Part shown: positions 1 through 6,289 of the stretch, one piece after another
Position numbering within the stretch: position 1 is the first letter of the stretch
How the letters are laid out: every line of letters starts with the position of its first letter
Origin: an uncultured Eubacterium sp.
GTDB lineage: Bacteria > Bacillota > Clostridia > Oscillospirales > Acutalibacteraceae
DNA length: 6,289 nt
Reading direction: 5' to 3'
Assembly: GCA_945979635.1 (NCBI GenBank)
Contig: CAMFPZ010000055.1
Location: 1-6,289, forward strand
The notes under the pieces: generated by a model
Told to the model about the DNA's origin: nothing
The model's database searches: none
What the model saw: only the letters and a program-made list of their open reading frames with translations
Translations under genes and position numbers: made by a program

Positions 1-47
1 ATGCAATCCGTAAAATTTTACTAATTTACTTTCTCTTAACTAAATAA

Positions 48-76
48 TTGATTTTTTGTAATTATATAAGTATAAT
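48..76 (+). promoter_or_regulatory. Probable sigma-A promoter of the plus-strand operon
   Basis: A -35-like hexamer TTGATT (48-53, four of six bases matching TTGACA) is followed by an exact 17-bp spacer and a perfect -10 hexamer TATAAT (71-76). The surrounding DNA is very AT-rich. Transcription should begin near 82-84, giving a leader of about 38 bases before the first start codon at 121. That is too short for a typical riboswitch, and I see no stable hairpin in it. The call rests on consensus match, spacing and position only. AT-rich DNA produces -10-like hexamers by chance, but the -35 and the spacing make this a good candidate. Confidence 0.75.
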
Positions 77-120
77 ATAAACTAAAATAATATATTTTTA
101 CCATTAAATAGGAGTATGAA

Positions 121-1131
121 ATGCCAAATTACGAAAACTACAAATGTCCTGTTTGTCATAAACAATTTGACAAAAACGACGATATCGTAACCTGTCCCGA
201 ATGCGGAACACCGCACCACAGAGAATGCTACAAAATAGCCGGTCATTGTGTTAATGAAGGTCTGCATAAAAGCGATTACAGCTTTCTGGAGACAGAAAAA
301 CCAACCAAGCAAGGTCCCCAAGCAAGCGATGAGGATTACTATATCCCCCAAGAGAACGGCGAAGAAGTCAACATCGTATCCGAGGCAAAAAAGGAAGCCG
401 GCAAACAAGACAGCGACAATCCTCCGGAACTGCCAAAGGATTTTTCACCATTTCAGTCAATACAATTTAACGCGGGAGTCTTTAATGAAAAGGGCGAAAT
501 TGACGGAGTCAGCATAGCCGACATTGCGGCAACTGTCAGAAGCAACGCAACGAGATTCGTAATGAAATTCAAGGACTTTTCAAATAAAAAAGTGAAAGCA
601 AGCTGGAATTGGAGTGCATTCTTCTTTGGCTCTTTCTATCTATTGTTCAGAAAAATGTATAAGCAAGGAATTGCTTTCTTCTGCTTGGTTTTAACCACGA
701 TTATTTCCGGCGAAGCGGCAATTCTTAAGCTCGCACCAAAATACATTGAAGCAGTACAAGGCTTTGTAAACAGCTACGAACCTTCAAAAATTTCCGTCGA
801 GGATGTACAAAAGGTTATGGCGGCACCCGATTCAGCAAACGCAATAAAAATAACCTATATCGTTCTCGGTGTAATTCTTGTATTAAGAATAATTCAAGCG
901 ATTTTTGCAGACTATTTCTATAAAGGAACGGTTTTCAACATAATCAAAAGAGTAGAAGAACAGCTCGACAATGGAGCAAACTTCACTCAAACAGCAATGC
1001 TTTTCGGTCAAGCAGAGTCGTTAGACCAGGAGCAAATGAAGAAAATTTATCTTGGCAACAAGGGCGGCGTTTCGTTCTTTGCACCATTCACGGCATATTT
1101 CATAATCTATATCATACTGACATTCATCTAA
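121..1131 (+). CDS. Prokaryotic RING-finger / DUF2628 membrane protein
   Basis: This is a 336-residue protein of unknown function. The N-terminus has a compact zinc-binding module: C9-x2-C12, C25-x2-C28, H32/H33, C36 and H42-C43. It resembles the prokaryotic RING finger family 1 found in clostridia. A charged, probably disordered linker follows (about 55-110). A DUF2628-like membrane region starts near residue 157, with a tryptophan- and phenylalanine-rich entry (W162, W164, then FFFG). Hydrophobic stretches lie at about 165-178, 183-203, 243-263 and 318-336, and the last ends at the C-terminus. The FADYFYKG segment (262-269) fits the conserved core of such proteins. The start is supported by AGGAG at 110-114, six bases upstream. 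It heads the operon, 21 bases before galU. The zinc module probably faces the cytoplasm (inference). Ubiquitin-ligase activity should not be assumed, since the RING label rests on the cysteine/histidine pattern. Confidence 0.85.
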   Translation: MPNYENYKCPVCHKQFDKNDDIVTCPECGTPHHRECYKIAGHCVNEGLHKSDYSFLETEKPTKQGPQASDEDYYIPQENGEEVNIVSEAKKEAGKQDSDNPPELPKDFSPFQSIQFNAGVFNEKGEIDGVSIADIAATVRSNATRFVMKFKDFSNKKVKASWNWSAFFFGSFYLLFRKMYKQGIAFFCLVLTTIISGEAAILKLAPKYIEAVQGFVNSYEPSKISVEDVQKVMAAPDSANAIKITYIVLGVILVLRIIQAIFADYFYKGTVFNIIKRVEEQLDNGANFTQTAMLFGQAESLDQEQMKKIYLGNKGGVSFFAPFTAYFIIYIILTFI

Positions 1132-1152
1132 GCAACGAACAGGAGAGCCAAA

Positions 1153-2028
1153 ATGAAGAAAATCAGAAAAGCTATTATCCCTGCGGCAGGAATGGGAACA
1201 AGGGTCCTTCCTGCATCAAAAGCTGTACCAAAGGAAATGCTAAACATCGTAGACAAGCCGGCTATTCAGTACATTGTTGAAGAGGCATTCAACAGCGGAA
1301 TTGAAGAAATCTTAATTATTACAAACCGTGGCAAAGGTGCAATCGAGGACCATTTCGACCACGCCTTTGAGCTTGAGACAAAGCTGGAGGGCAACTCCGA
1401 TAAGGCGGATATACTCAATAGTGTAAAGGAATGTGCTAATTTCGGCAACATCTATTTTCTGCGTCAAAAGGAAACAGGAGGTTTGGGCCACGCAGTTTTA
1501 TGTGCAAAGAGCTTTATCGGCGACGAGCCATTTGCTATTCTCTACGGCGATGATGTAATGATTAGCGAAAAGCCTGTTACAAAACAGCTTATTGAAGCCT
1601 ACGAAAAATATGGAAAGGGTGTTGTAGGTGTTAAAGAAGTTGACGATGAGGCTATAACAAAATACTGCTCACTCAAGGTTGAGGAAATATCCAACAACAT
1701 CTATAATTGCACAGATATGATAGAAAAGCCGAAAAAGGAAGAAATTATGTCTAATTTCTCAATTTTGGGCAGAGTTGTTTTACCGAGTGAAATTTTTGAA
1801 ATATTGGAAAACACACCGAAGGGTGCTGGAAACGAGCTTCAGCTCACCGATGCTATGAAAACTCTTGCTCAAAAAGAAGGTGTAATCGCGGTCGACTATG
1901 ACGGCAAACGCTACGATATGGGCAACAAATTCGGAATTCTTCAAGCAAATATTGAGGTTGGCCTAAAGCACAAGGAGGTTTCGACCCAACTCAAGGAATA
2001 CATAAAAAATATAGCAAAGGAGCTATAA
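1153..2028 (+). CDS. galU: UTP-glucose-1-phosphate uridylyltransferase (UDP-glucose pyrophosphorylase)
   Basis: The enzyme makes UDP-glucose and pyrophosphate from UTP and glucose-1-phosphate in the cytoplasm. UDP-glucose feeds cell-surface polysaccharides, glycolipids and galactose metabolism. At 291 residues it has normal bacterial GalU length. The nucleotide-binding signature AAGMGTRVLP (11-20) runs into ASKAVPKEML (21-30), which is distinctive for GalU among sugar-nucleotidyltransferases. Further family motifs are GLGHAVLCA (110-118), the YGDDV metal/substrate site (131-135), EKP (191-193), the GAGNELQLTDA block (224-234) and the YDMGNKFG segment near 254-261. No key residue appears to be missing. 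The start is fixed by AGGAG at 1141-1145, seven bases upstream. The gene is second in the operon, and its last codons contain the only SD-like sequence available to the next gene. The RmlA and GlgC relatives are excluded by these motifs. Confidence 0.96.
   Translation: MKKIRKAIIPAAGMGTRVLPASKAVPKEMLNIVDKPAIQYIVEEAFNSGIEEILIITNRGKGAIEDHFDHAFELETKLEGNSDKADILNSVKECANFGNIYFLRQKETGGLGHAVLCAKSFIGDEPFAILYGDDVMISEKPVTKQLIEAYEKYGKGVVGVKEVDDEAITKYCSLKVEEISNNIYNCTDMIEKPKKEEIMSNFSILGRVVLPSEIFEILENTPKGAGNELQLTDAMKTLAQKEGVIAVDYDGKRYDMGNKFGILQANIEVGLKHKEVSTQLKEYIKNIAKEL
2016..2022 (+). promoter_or_regulatory. Distant SD-like site before the CPBP protease gene
   Basis: AAAGGAG lies inside the last codons of galU and ends 15 bases before the ATG at 2038, well beyond the usual 5-9 bases. 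No better SD-like sequence is closer. The downstream gene may therefore depend on ribosomes arriving from galU, whose stop codon is only 9 bases before the ATG. Coupling is an inference; the spacing is read from the sequence. Confidence 0.4.
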
Positions 2029-2037
2029 AATCCTTAT

Positions 2038-3084
2038 ATGAATTATAACCCAAACGGACATTACTACCAAAATCAACAATTTAATAATCAACCTAACGAA
2101 CAATCAATAAGGCAGTTACTGCTTCAAAACCAGATTGAAATCGGCAAAAAGCAGCAACGAAAAGAAATCATAAAGGCAGGTATACTTTTAGGCACTTGCT
2201 TGATTTTATATCTACTGATTCAAACACTCATGAGTCAGGCTTTAGTGACTCTCGGCTTTTCAGATGCATATCATTCATCAAAGGCGTTCCAATACGGATT
2301 TAATGTAATAGCAGTTCATCTCACTTCGATGATGCTTCCTTTTTTAGCATTGGCACTAATTTTGAAGAAAAATTTTGTTTCGCCCTTCTTTCCGACACAA
2401 CGTCTCGATAAGAAGGATACATTCGCATGGATAGGCTTCGGTATGAGTTGCTGCATTGCAGCGAACTATGCAACCTCTTTTGTTATCAGCTTCACAAAAA
2501 ATGTTCTCGGCTATGAGCTAAAGCAAAATGGCTACGGCGGACCCGACAGCATTATTTCCTGTGTTATACTGGTTGTTTCAACCGTAATAATTCCGGCGAT
2601 ATGTGAGGAAATTGCATTAAGATGCTGTGCACTGGGGGTACTAAAAAAGTTTGGCAAGGGTTTTGCGATTTTCGCAGTAAGCATAGTTTTTGGATTAATG
2701 CACGGAAATGCAGTGCAATTTATCTTCGCCTTCGGCGTTGGACTCGCACTCGCATATATCACAATAAAAACAAACAACATCATCCCTGCTATGATTGTTC
2801 ACGGACTGAATAACGGTATTTCAGTCATAAGCGAAATCATTCAATATGCAACCAACGAAAAGATTGCCAATACAGTAACAGTTGTTATTTTCTACATTTG
2901 GATGATTGTCGGAGTTGTTTCGATAATTTATCTCGGCACAACGAAAAAATTTAAGCAGGAAAAGCAACAAAGACATTTAGCCGACAACAGCTTCTTCGTT
3001 AAACTACTTTGTCTGGCTCCGGGATTATTCATTCCGTTCGTTATGCTGCTGAGTCTTACCGCACAATACATCACGAAGGTCTAA
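2038..3084 (+). CDS. CPBP-family intramembrane glutamic endopeptidase (CAAX protease/Abi type)
   Basis: This is a 348-residue polytopic membrane protein. It carries the three CPBP (Abi, CAAX-prenyl-protease-like) motifs in order: EEIALR (E190, E191, R195), FGLMH (F218, H222) and HGLNN (H255, N259). All expected catalytic residues are present, so an active membrane protease is likely. Hydrophobic segments lie at about 44-66, 88-110, 128-152, 170-188, 207-221, 224-243, 277-300 and 319-342, giving roughly eight or nine spans. The last lies beyond the CPBP core. The first 40 residues are a polar tail rich in Asn, Gln and Tyr with no signal peptide. The gene lies 9 bases after galU and 2 bases before tadA. 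Its substrate is unknown. Some relatives give bacteriocin immunity or process peptides, but no peptide precursor is seen here. The start is the only convincing ATG, though its SD is distant. Confidence 0.92.
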   Translation: MNYNPNGHYYQNQQFNNQPNEQSIRQLLLQNQIEIGKKQQRKEIIKAGILLGTCLILYLLIQTLMSQALVTLGFSDAYHSSKAFQYGFNVIAVHLTSMMLPFLALALILKKNFVSPFFPTQRLDKKDTFAWIGFGMSCCIAANYATSFVISFTKNVLGYELKQNGYGGPDSIISCVILVVSTVIIPAICEEIALRCCALGVLKKFGKGFAIFAVSIVFGLMHGNAVQFIFAFGVGLALAYITIKTNNIIPAMIVHGLNNGISVISEIIQYATNEKIANTVTVVIFYIWMIVGVVSIIYLGTTKKFKQEKQQRHLADNSFFVKLLCLAPGLFIPFVMLLSLTAQYITKV

Positions 3085-3086
3085 TT

Positions 3087-3545
3087 ATGCACGAGATTTT
3101 TATGAAGCAGGCACTCAAGCTTGCCGCCGAAAGTGCCTTAGAGGGAGAGGTCCCTATCGGAGCTGTAATCGTCAAGGATGGCGAAATTATAGCAACGGGA
3201 AGAAACAGGCGTGAGTACGGCAAAAACGCACTATATCACGCCGAAATAGAGGCTATCGATAAAGCCTGCAAGGCACTCGGAGGCTGGCGACTGTGGCAAT
3301 GCGATTTATATGTTACTCTCGAGCCCTGCCCGATGTGTGCAGGTGCTATAATCAATTCGAGAATACGAAACGTTTACTATGGAGCGAGCGACGCAAAGGC
3401 AGGAAGCTTCGGCTCAGTCATTGATTTCAATACTCTCCCCTATAACCACAAGCCGAATATTACAGGCGGCATACTTGAGGAGGAATGCAGAGGTATTCTA
3501 TCCGACTTTTTCGTACAATTAAGGCAAAAAAAGAAAGACAGCTAA
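3087..3545 (+). CDS. tadA: tRNA-specific adenosine(34) deaminase
   Basis: TadA converts adenosine 34 to inosine in the anticodon of tRNA-Arg(ACG), allowing one tRNA to read several CGN codons. With a start at 3087 the protein is 152 residues, typical for the family, and opens with the usual HExFMxxAL pattern (residues 2-10). The cytidine/deoxycytidylate deaminase zinc site is complete: H51-A-E53, with E53 the expected proton shuttle, and P80-C81-P82-M83-C84. The C-terminal GGILEEEC segment (127-134) followed by FF and a basic tail is also typical. The frame stays open upstream to an ATG at 3009, but that lies inside the CPBP gene and adds 26 non-homologous residues. The 3087 ATG has AAGG at 3076-3079, seven bases away, and sits 2 bases after the CPBP stop, suggesting translational coupling. 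The cytosine deaminase and guanine deaminase relatives are less likely given length and motifs. Confidence 0.95.
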   Translation: MHEIFMKQALKLAAESALEGEVPIGAVIVKDGEIIATGRNRREYGKNALYHAEIEAIDKACKALGGWRLWQCDLYVTLEPCPMCAGAIINSRIRNVYYGASDAKAGSFGSVIDFNTLPYNHKPNITGGILEEECRGILSDFFVQLRQKKKDS

Positions 3546-3568
3546 TCTCAAAACAGATTAGCTGTCTT
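3535..3568. terminator. Bidirectional intrinsic terminator between tadA and leuB
   Basis: There is a perfect 14-bp inverted repeat, with arms 3535-3548 and 3555-3568 around a 6-base loop (CAAAAC). On the minus strand the hairpin lies 13 bases after the leuB stop and is followed by a T-rich run (complement of 3526-3534, seven of nine consecutive T), a classic intrinsic terminator. On the plus strand the following bases (ATTAATTTATG) form a weaker, interrupted U-tract, so termination of the tadA unit may be less efficient. The left arm contains the end of tadA, including its TAA stop at 3543-3545. Confidence 0.88.
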
Positions 3569-3581
3569 ATTAATTTATGTA

Positions 3582-4652
3582 TTAGAGAAGAGAAGCTACT
3601 ACATCGCCCATTTGAGAAGTATTTACAGCCTCAAAGCCATCCTCAAAAATATCAGGAGTTCTTACCTTTGTAAGAGCTGTATCTACCGCCTTTTCTATTG
3701 CATCAGCGGCTTCGGTTTCACCGAAGGTATATCGAAGCATCATAGCACCCGAAAGAATGGTTGCAAGCGGATTTGCCTTGCCCTGTCCTGCAATATCGGG
3801 AGCAGAGCCATGAATCGGCTCATAAAGTCCGAATGTGCCTTCAGCAAGTGAAGCGGATGCGAGCATACCGATTGAACCACTAATCATAGAAGCTTCGTCA
3901 GAAAGAATATCGCCAAAAATATTCGAGGTTACGATAGTATCGAATTGATTTGGATTGCGAACAAGCTGCATTGCACAATTATCAACATACATATAGGAAA
4001 CCTCAACCTCCGGATAATCAGCCGCGGTTTCCTCCATAACCTTTCTCCAAAGTCTCGAGCTGTCAAGAACATTAGCCTTGTCAACACAGGTTAGTCTCTT
4101 TTCTCGCTTCATAGCGTATTCAAAGCCTGCAACAACAATACGCTTAATTTCGGGATATGTATATCTCTCTGTATCATACGCACCGACAACGCCGTTTTCT
4201 TCATATGTTCCTCTATCGCCAAAATAGATTCCGCCTGTAAGCTCACGAACAATAAGAATATCAAGTCCGTCGCCGATAATTTCCTCTTTAATAGGAGAAG
4301 CAGATTTGAGAGGTGCAAAAATCTTCGCCGGACGAAGGTTAGCAAACAAGCCTAAATCTTCGCGAATTGCAAGTAATCCCTTTTCAGGACGATTATTTCC
4401 CGGCTGTGAATCCCATTTTGGACCGCCGACAGCACCCAAAAGTACAGCATCACTTGCCTTGCAGGCATCAGCAGTTTCCTGTGGATAAGGCACACCTGTT
4501 GCATCAATAGCACAGCCGCCCAGAAGCTGATAGTTATAATCAAATGAGAAGCCGAACTTCTCCCCTGCTTTATCCAGCACCTTTATACATTCATCAACAA
4601 TTTCAGGACCGATTCCGTCACCCTTTAATACAGTAATTTTATAATTCTTCAT
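3582..4652 (-). CDS. leuB: 3-isopropylmalate dehydrogenase
   Basis: LeuB oxidises and decarboxylates 3-isopropylmalate with NAD+, giving 2-ketoisocaproate, the direct precursor of leucine. From the ATG at 4652 the protein has 356 residues, the usual length. It opens with [14 protein letters not shown] (5-18), the family N-terminus. Expected substrate-binding residues are visible: R97, R107, R136 in the VRELTGG block, Y143, K192 in [11 protein letters not shown]224, and D248/D252 in the [12 protein letters not shown] block. The dinucleotide-binding stretch [18 protein letters not shown] (278-295) fits NAD-dependent LeuB rather than NADP-dependent isocitrate dehydrogenase. Tartrate dehydrogenase-like paralogues are unlikely because leuA is immediately upstream. 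The frame is open to 4688, which would overlap leuA by 7 bases, but the SD placement favours 4652. Only 29 bases separate it from the leuA stop, so the two genes are surely co-transcribed. Confidence 0.97.
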   Translation of the reverse strand: MKNYKITVLKGDGIGPEIVDECIKVLDKAGEKFGFSFDYNYQLLGGCAIDATGVPYPQETADACKASDAVLLGAVGGPKWDSQPGNNRPEKGLLAIREDLGLFANLRPAKIFAPLKSASPIKEEIIGDGLDILIVRELTGGIYFGDRGTYEENGVVGAYDTERYTYPEIKRIVVAGFEYAMKREKRLTCVDKANVLDSSRLWRKVMEETAADYPEVEVSYMYVDNCAMQLVRNPNQFDTIVTSNIFGDILSDEASMISGSIGMLASASLAEGTFGLYEPIHGSAPDIAGQGKANPLATILSGAMMLRYTFGETEAADAIEKAVDTALTKVRTPDIFEDGFEAVNTSQMGDVVASLL

Positions 4653-4658
4653 AATCAT

Positions 4659-4663
4659 CCTCC
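4659..4663 (-). promoter_or_regulatory. leuB ribosome binding site that fixes its start
   Basis: A strong GGAGG is read on the minus strand in the leuA-leuB gap, six bases before the ATG at 4652. It abuts the alternative ATG at 4658 with no spacer and lies downstream of the longer candidate start at 4688. Only the 4652 start has proper spacing. It also begins exactly at the conserved LeuB N-terminus. Confidence 0.85.
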
Positions 4664-4681
4664 GTAATAGAAAGTCATTTA

Positions 4682-6289
4682 TCAGCAAATATCAAAAATA
4701 CCCGGCATTGTATCGTCTCTCATTGTGTCCTCTTGGTCACGGTTGATAGCACAAATAATACCTTTCATACAAGCATATCCGATATTATGGCTTACGCCGA
4801 TACCGAAAATATCCTTACCCTTTGGTGTTTTAAGATGGATATAGCTGATAGCCTTTGAATCCGAGCCGACAGAGATAGCGTGCTCATCGTAGTCAACGAA
4901 ATCATACTCACGAAGTGCGGTCTTGTTCATAGCATCGCAAAATGCCGCTACAGGACCGTTTCCGTGTCCTTCAATAACAACAGGGTCATTATCCTTATAC
5001 TTAAGTGTTCCTGTAAAGTGAACAGAGGTGAGATAATCCTCCTCATTCTTTTCCTCGCTAATCTTATAATTAGCCAGTCTATACGGACCATTTACATTTC
5101 TATATTCCTTTTGGAACAGGTCAAATACCTCATCAGGAGTTATTTCCCTACCCTTTTCATCACAGAATTTTTGAACAACTGCTCCAAATTCGGGATGCAT
5201 TGCCTTTGGCATCTTTATACCATAGTTATTCGCAAGAATGAATGCAGTACCGCCCTTGCCGGACTGCGAATTAATACGAATAATAGGCTCATATTCTCTA
5301 CCAACATCAGCCGGATCGATAGGAAGATACGGAACCTCCCAAAGAGCGGTATGGCTTTCGTCCATATATATTTTGCCCTTATTAATTGCGTCCTGATGTG
5401 AGCCGGAGAAGGCTGTAAACACAAGCTCACCTGCATATGGCCAGCGAGGAGGAACCTGCATCTTTGTACAACGTTCATAAACCTCGCGAATTTTCTTAAG
5501 CTCGTGGAAATCAAGCTCCGGATCAACGCCCTGCGTCCACATATTCATAGCAACAGTGATAACATCAACATTACCTGTTCTTTCGCCGTTACCGAAAAGT
5601 GTACCTTCAACTCTGTCGGCACCTGCCATCAAACCAAGCTCGGTTGCAGCAACGCCCTCGCCTCTATCATTATGAGGATGAAGTGAGATAATGGCAGCAT
5701 CACGATTTGGGAGATGACGGCAAAAATATTCAACCTGGTCAGCATAATAGTTTGGTGAAGCACATTCAACAGTATTAGGCAAATTCAAAATAATCGGATT
5801 TTCCTTTGTGATATGAAGAGCCTGCATAACCTGACGACAAATCTCGACAGAATTATCAACCTCAGTTTGGGAAAATGACTCCGGCGAATACTCAAAACGA
5901 ATATTCATCTCCGGATTAGCCTTTTTTTGCTCCTCTGTGAGCTCATAAATCAACTCTGCACCCTTTACGGCGATGTCGATAACGCCCTGCATATCAGTTT
6001 TGAAAACAACCTTTCTCTGAAGAGTTGAGGTTGAATTATAGAAATGAACAATAACATTCTTCGCACCCTCAATCGCATCGAAGGTTTTACGGATGAGGTG
6101 TTCTCTGGCCTGTACCAAAACCTGAATCGTTACATCATCAGGGATATAGCCGCCCTCAATAAGAGTTCTCAAAATCTCATAGTCGGTATCGGATGCCGAC
6201 GGAAAGCCAACCTCGATTTCCTTGAATCCCACATCCAAAAGGGTTTGGAAAAATTCGAGTTTTTCCTGAAGATTCATCGGGTCAACAAT
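4682..6289 (-). CDS. leuA: 2-isopropylmalate synthase (5' end outside the window)
   Basis: LeuA condenses acetyl-CoA with 2-ketoisovalerate, the first committed step of leucine synthesis. The frame stays open through the window edge, so 535 residues are visible. The conserved N-terminal DLRDGNQ region, roughly 30-40 residues, lies beyond it. The ATG at 6277 is internal. Counting from that Met, motifs are [13 protein letters not shown] (17-29), [15 protein letters not shown] (78-92), the metal-binding HPHNDRG (H200, H202), GNGERTGN (229-236) and AFSGSHQDA (289-297). These match the long, yeast/actinobacterial type of LeuA (TIGR00970-like) rather than the short E. coli type. The LeuA allosteric domain spans about 411-513, with the GHGNGPV motif (437-443), so leucine feedback inhibition is expected. 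About 18 residues follow the point where the domain usually ends. The regulatory domain and neighbouring leuB argue against homocitrate or citramalate synthase. Confidence 0.96.
   Translation of the reverse strand: MVDPMNLQEKLEFFQTLLDVGFKEIEVGFPSASDTDYEILRTLIEGGYIPDDVTIQVLVQAREHLIRKTFDAIEGAKNVIVHFYNSTSTLQRKVVFKTDMQGVIDIAVKGAELIYELTEEQKKANPEMNIRFEYSPESFSQTEVDNSVEICRQVMQALHITKENPIILNLPNTVECASPNYYADQVEYFCRHLPNRDAAIISLHPHNDRGEGVAATELGLMAGADRVEGTLFGNGERTGNVDVITVAMNMWTQGVDPELDFHELKKIREVYERCTKMQVPPRWPYAGELVFTAFSGSHQDAINKGKIYMDESHTALWEVPYLPIDPADVGREYEPIIRINSQSGKGGTAFILANNYGIKMPKAMHPEFGAVVQKFCDEKGREITPDEVFDLFQKEYRNVNGPYRLANYKISEEKNEEDYLTSVHFTGTLKYKDNDPVVIEGHGNGPVAAFCDAMNKTALREYDFVDYDEHAISVGSDSKAISYIHLKTPKGKDIFGIGVSHNIGYACMKGIICAINRDQEDTMRDDTMPGIFDIC

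Noticed and set aside
10..21. Perfect 12-bp palindrome GTAAAATTTTAC upstream of the promoter
   Set aside because: It is almost all A/T in an AT-rich region, so it is likely to arise by chance. It is 26 bases upstream of the -35, and no second copy suggests an operator.
22..57. Possible terminator of an upstream gene, ending in the run of six T at 52-57
   Set aside because: No GC-containing stem precedes the T run, and its first two bases are the end of the -35 hexamer. No upstream gene end is visible.
61..66. TATAAT on the minus strand, suggesting a divergent promoter toward the left edge
   Set aside because: No acceptable -35 lies 16-18 bases away on that strand, and no minus-strand gene is visible before the window ends.
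116..118. ATG just upstream of the RING/DUF2628 start
   Set aside because: It is out of frame, sits one base after the AGGAG, and runs into a stop after about 24 codons.
82..408. 108-codon hydrophobic reading frame on the minus strand
   Set aside because: It lies mostly inside the RING/DUF2628 gene, which has clear domains. Its hydrophobicity is the expected shadow of a charged coding region.
3009..3086. Longer tadA start inside the CPBP gene
   Set aside because: The extra 26 residues match no TadA N-terminus, and the 3087 ATG has an SD site and begins exactly at the family start.
4880..5401. 173-codon plus-strand reading frame opposite leuA
   Set aside because: It lies wholly within leuA, which has strong motifs throughout. 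The translation has no recognisable domain and no convincing SD or promoter.
1..6289. Search for a novel defence, mobile or RNA-based system
   Set aside because: There are no array repeats, terminal inverted repeats, integrase or transposase motifs, tRNA, or long structured non-coding stretch. Nearly all the DNA is accounted for by six genes of known families.

Overview
The window looks like ordinary chromosome from a low-GC Firmicute, most likely a gut clostridium of the Ruminococcaceae/Oscillospiraceae type. This rests on AT-rich intergenic DNA, a near-consensus sigma-A promoter, AGGAG/GGAGG Shine-Dalgarno sites, and the pairing of a prokaryotic RING-finger/DUF2628 membrane protein with clostridial-type housekeeping genes. 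The taxon is an inference; no rRNA or other marker gene is present.

Layout: there are two convergent transcription units. The plus-strand unit starts at a promoter at 48-76 (TTGATT, 17-bp spacer, TATAAT). It runs through four closely spaced genes: a RING-like zinc-binding membrane protein (121-1131), galU for UDP-glucose pyrophosphorylase (1153-2028), a CPBP-family intramembrane protease (2038-3084) and tadA for the tRNA adenosine deaminase (3087-3545). The gaps are 21, 9 and 2 bases. The minus-strand unit enters from the right edge. It carries the 3' part of leuA for 2-isopropylmalate synthase (4682-6289, 5' end cut off by the window) and then complete leuB for 3-isopropylmalate dehydrogenase (3582-4652). 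The two units meet at a perfect 14-bp inverted repeat (3535-3568), which should act as a shared terminator and contains the tadA stop codon.

How the genes work together: LeuA and LeuB catalyse the first and third steps committed to leucine synthesis. The isomerase genes leuCD, for the middle step, are not in the window and cannot be directly downstream of leuB. The plus-strand unit mixes unrelated jobs: nucleotide-sugar supply for envelope polymers (GalU), tRNA wobble-base editing (TadA), and two membrane proteins of unknown substrate. I see no mobile element, CRISPR array, tRNA, rRNA, phage gene or clear defence system. The least understood gene is the RING/DUF2628 protein at the head of the operon. 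There are no gene-free stretches over 300 bases; the longest is the 120-base promoter region at the left edge.
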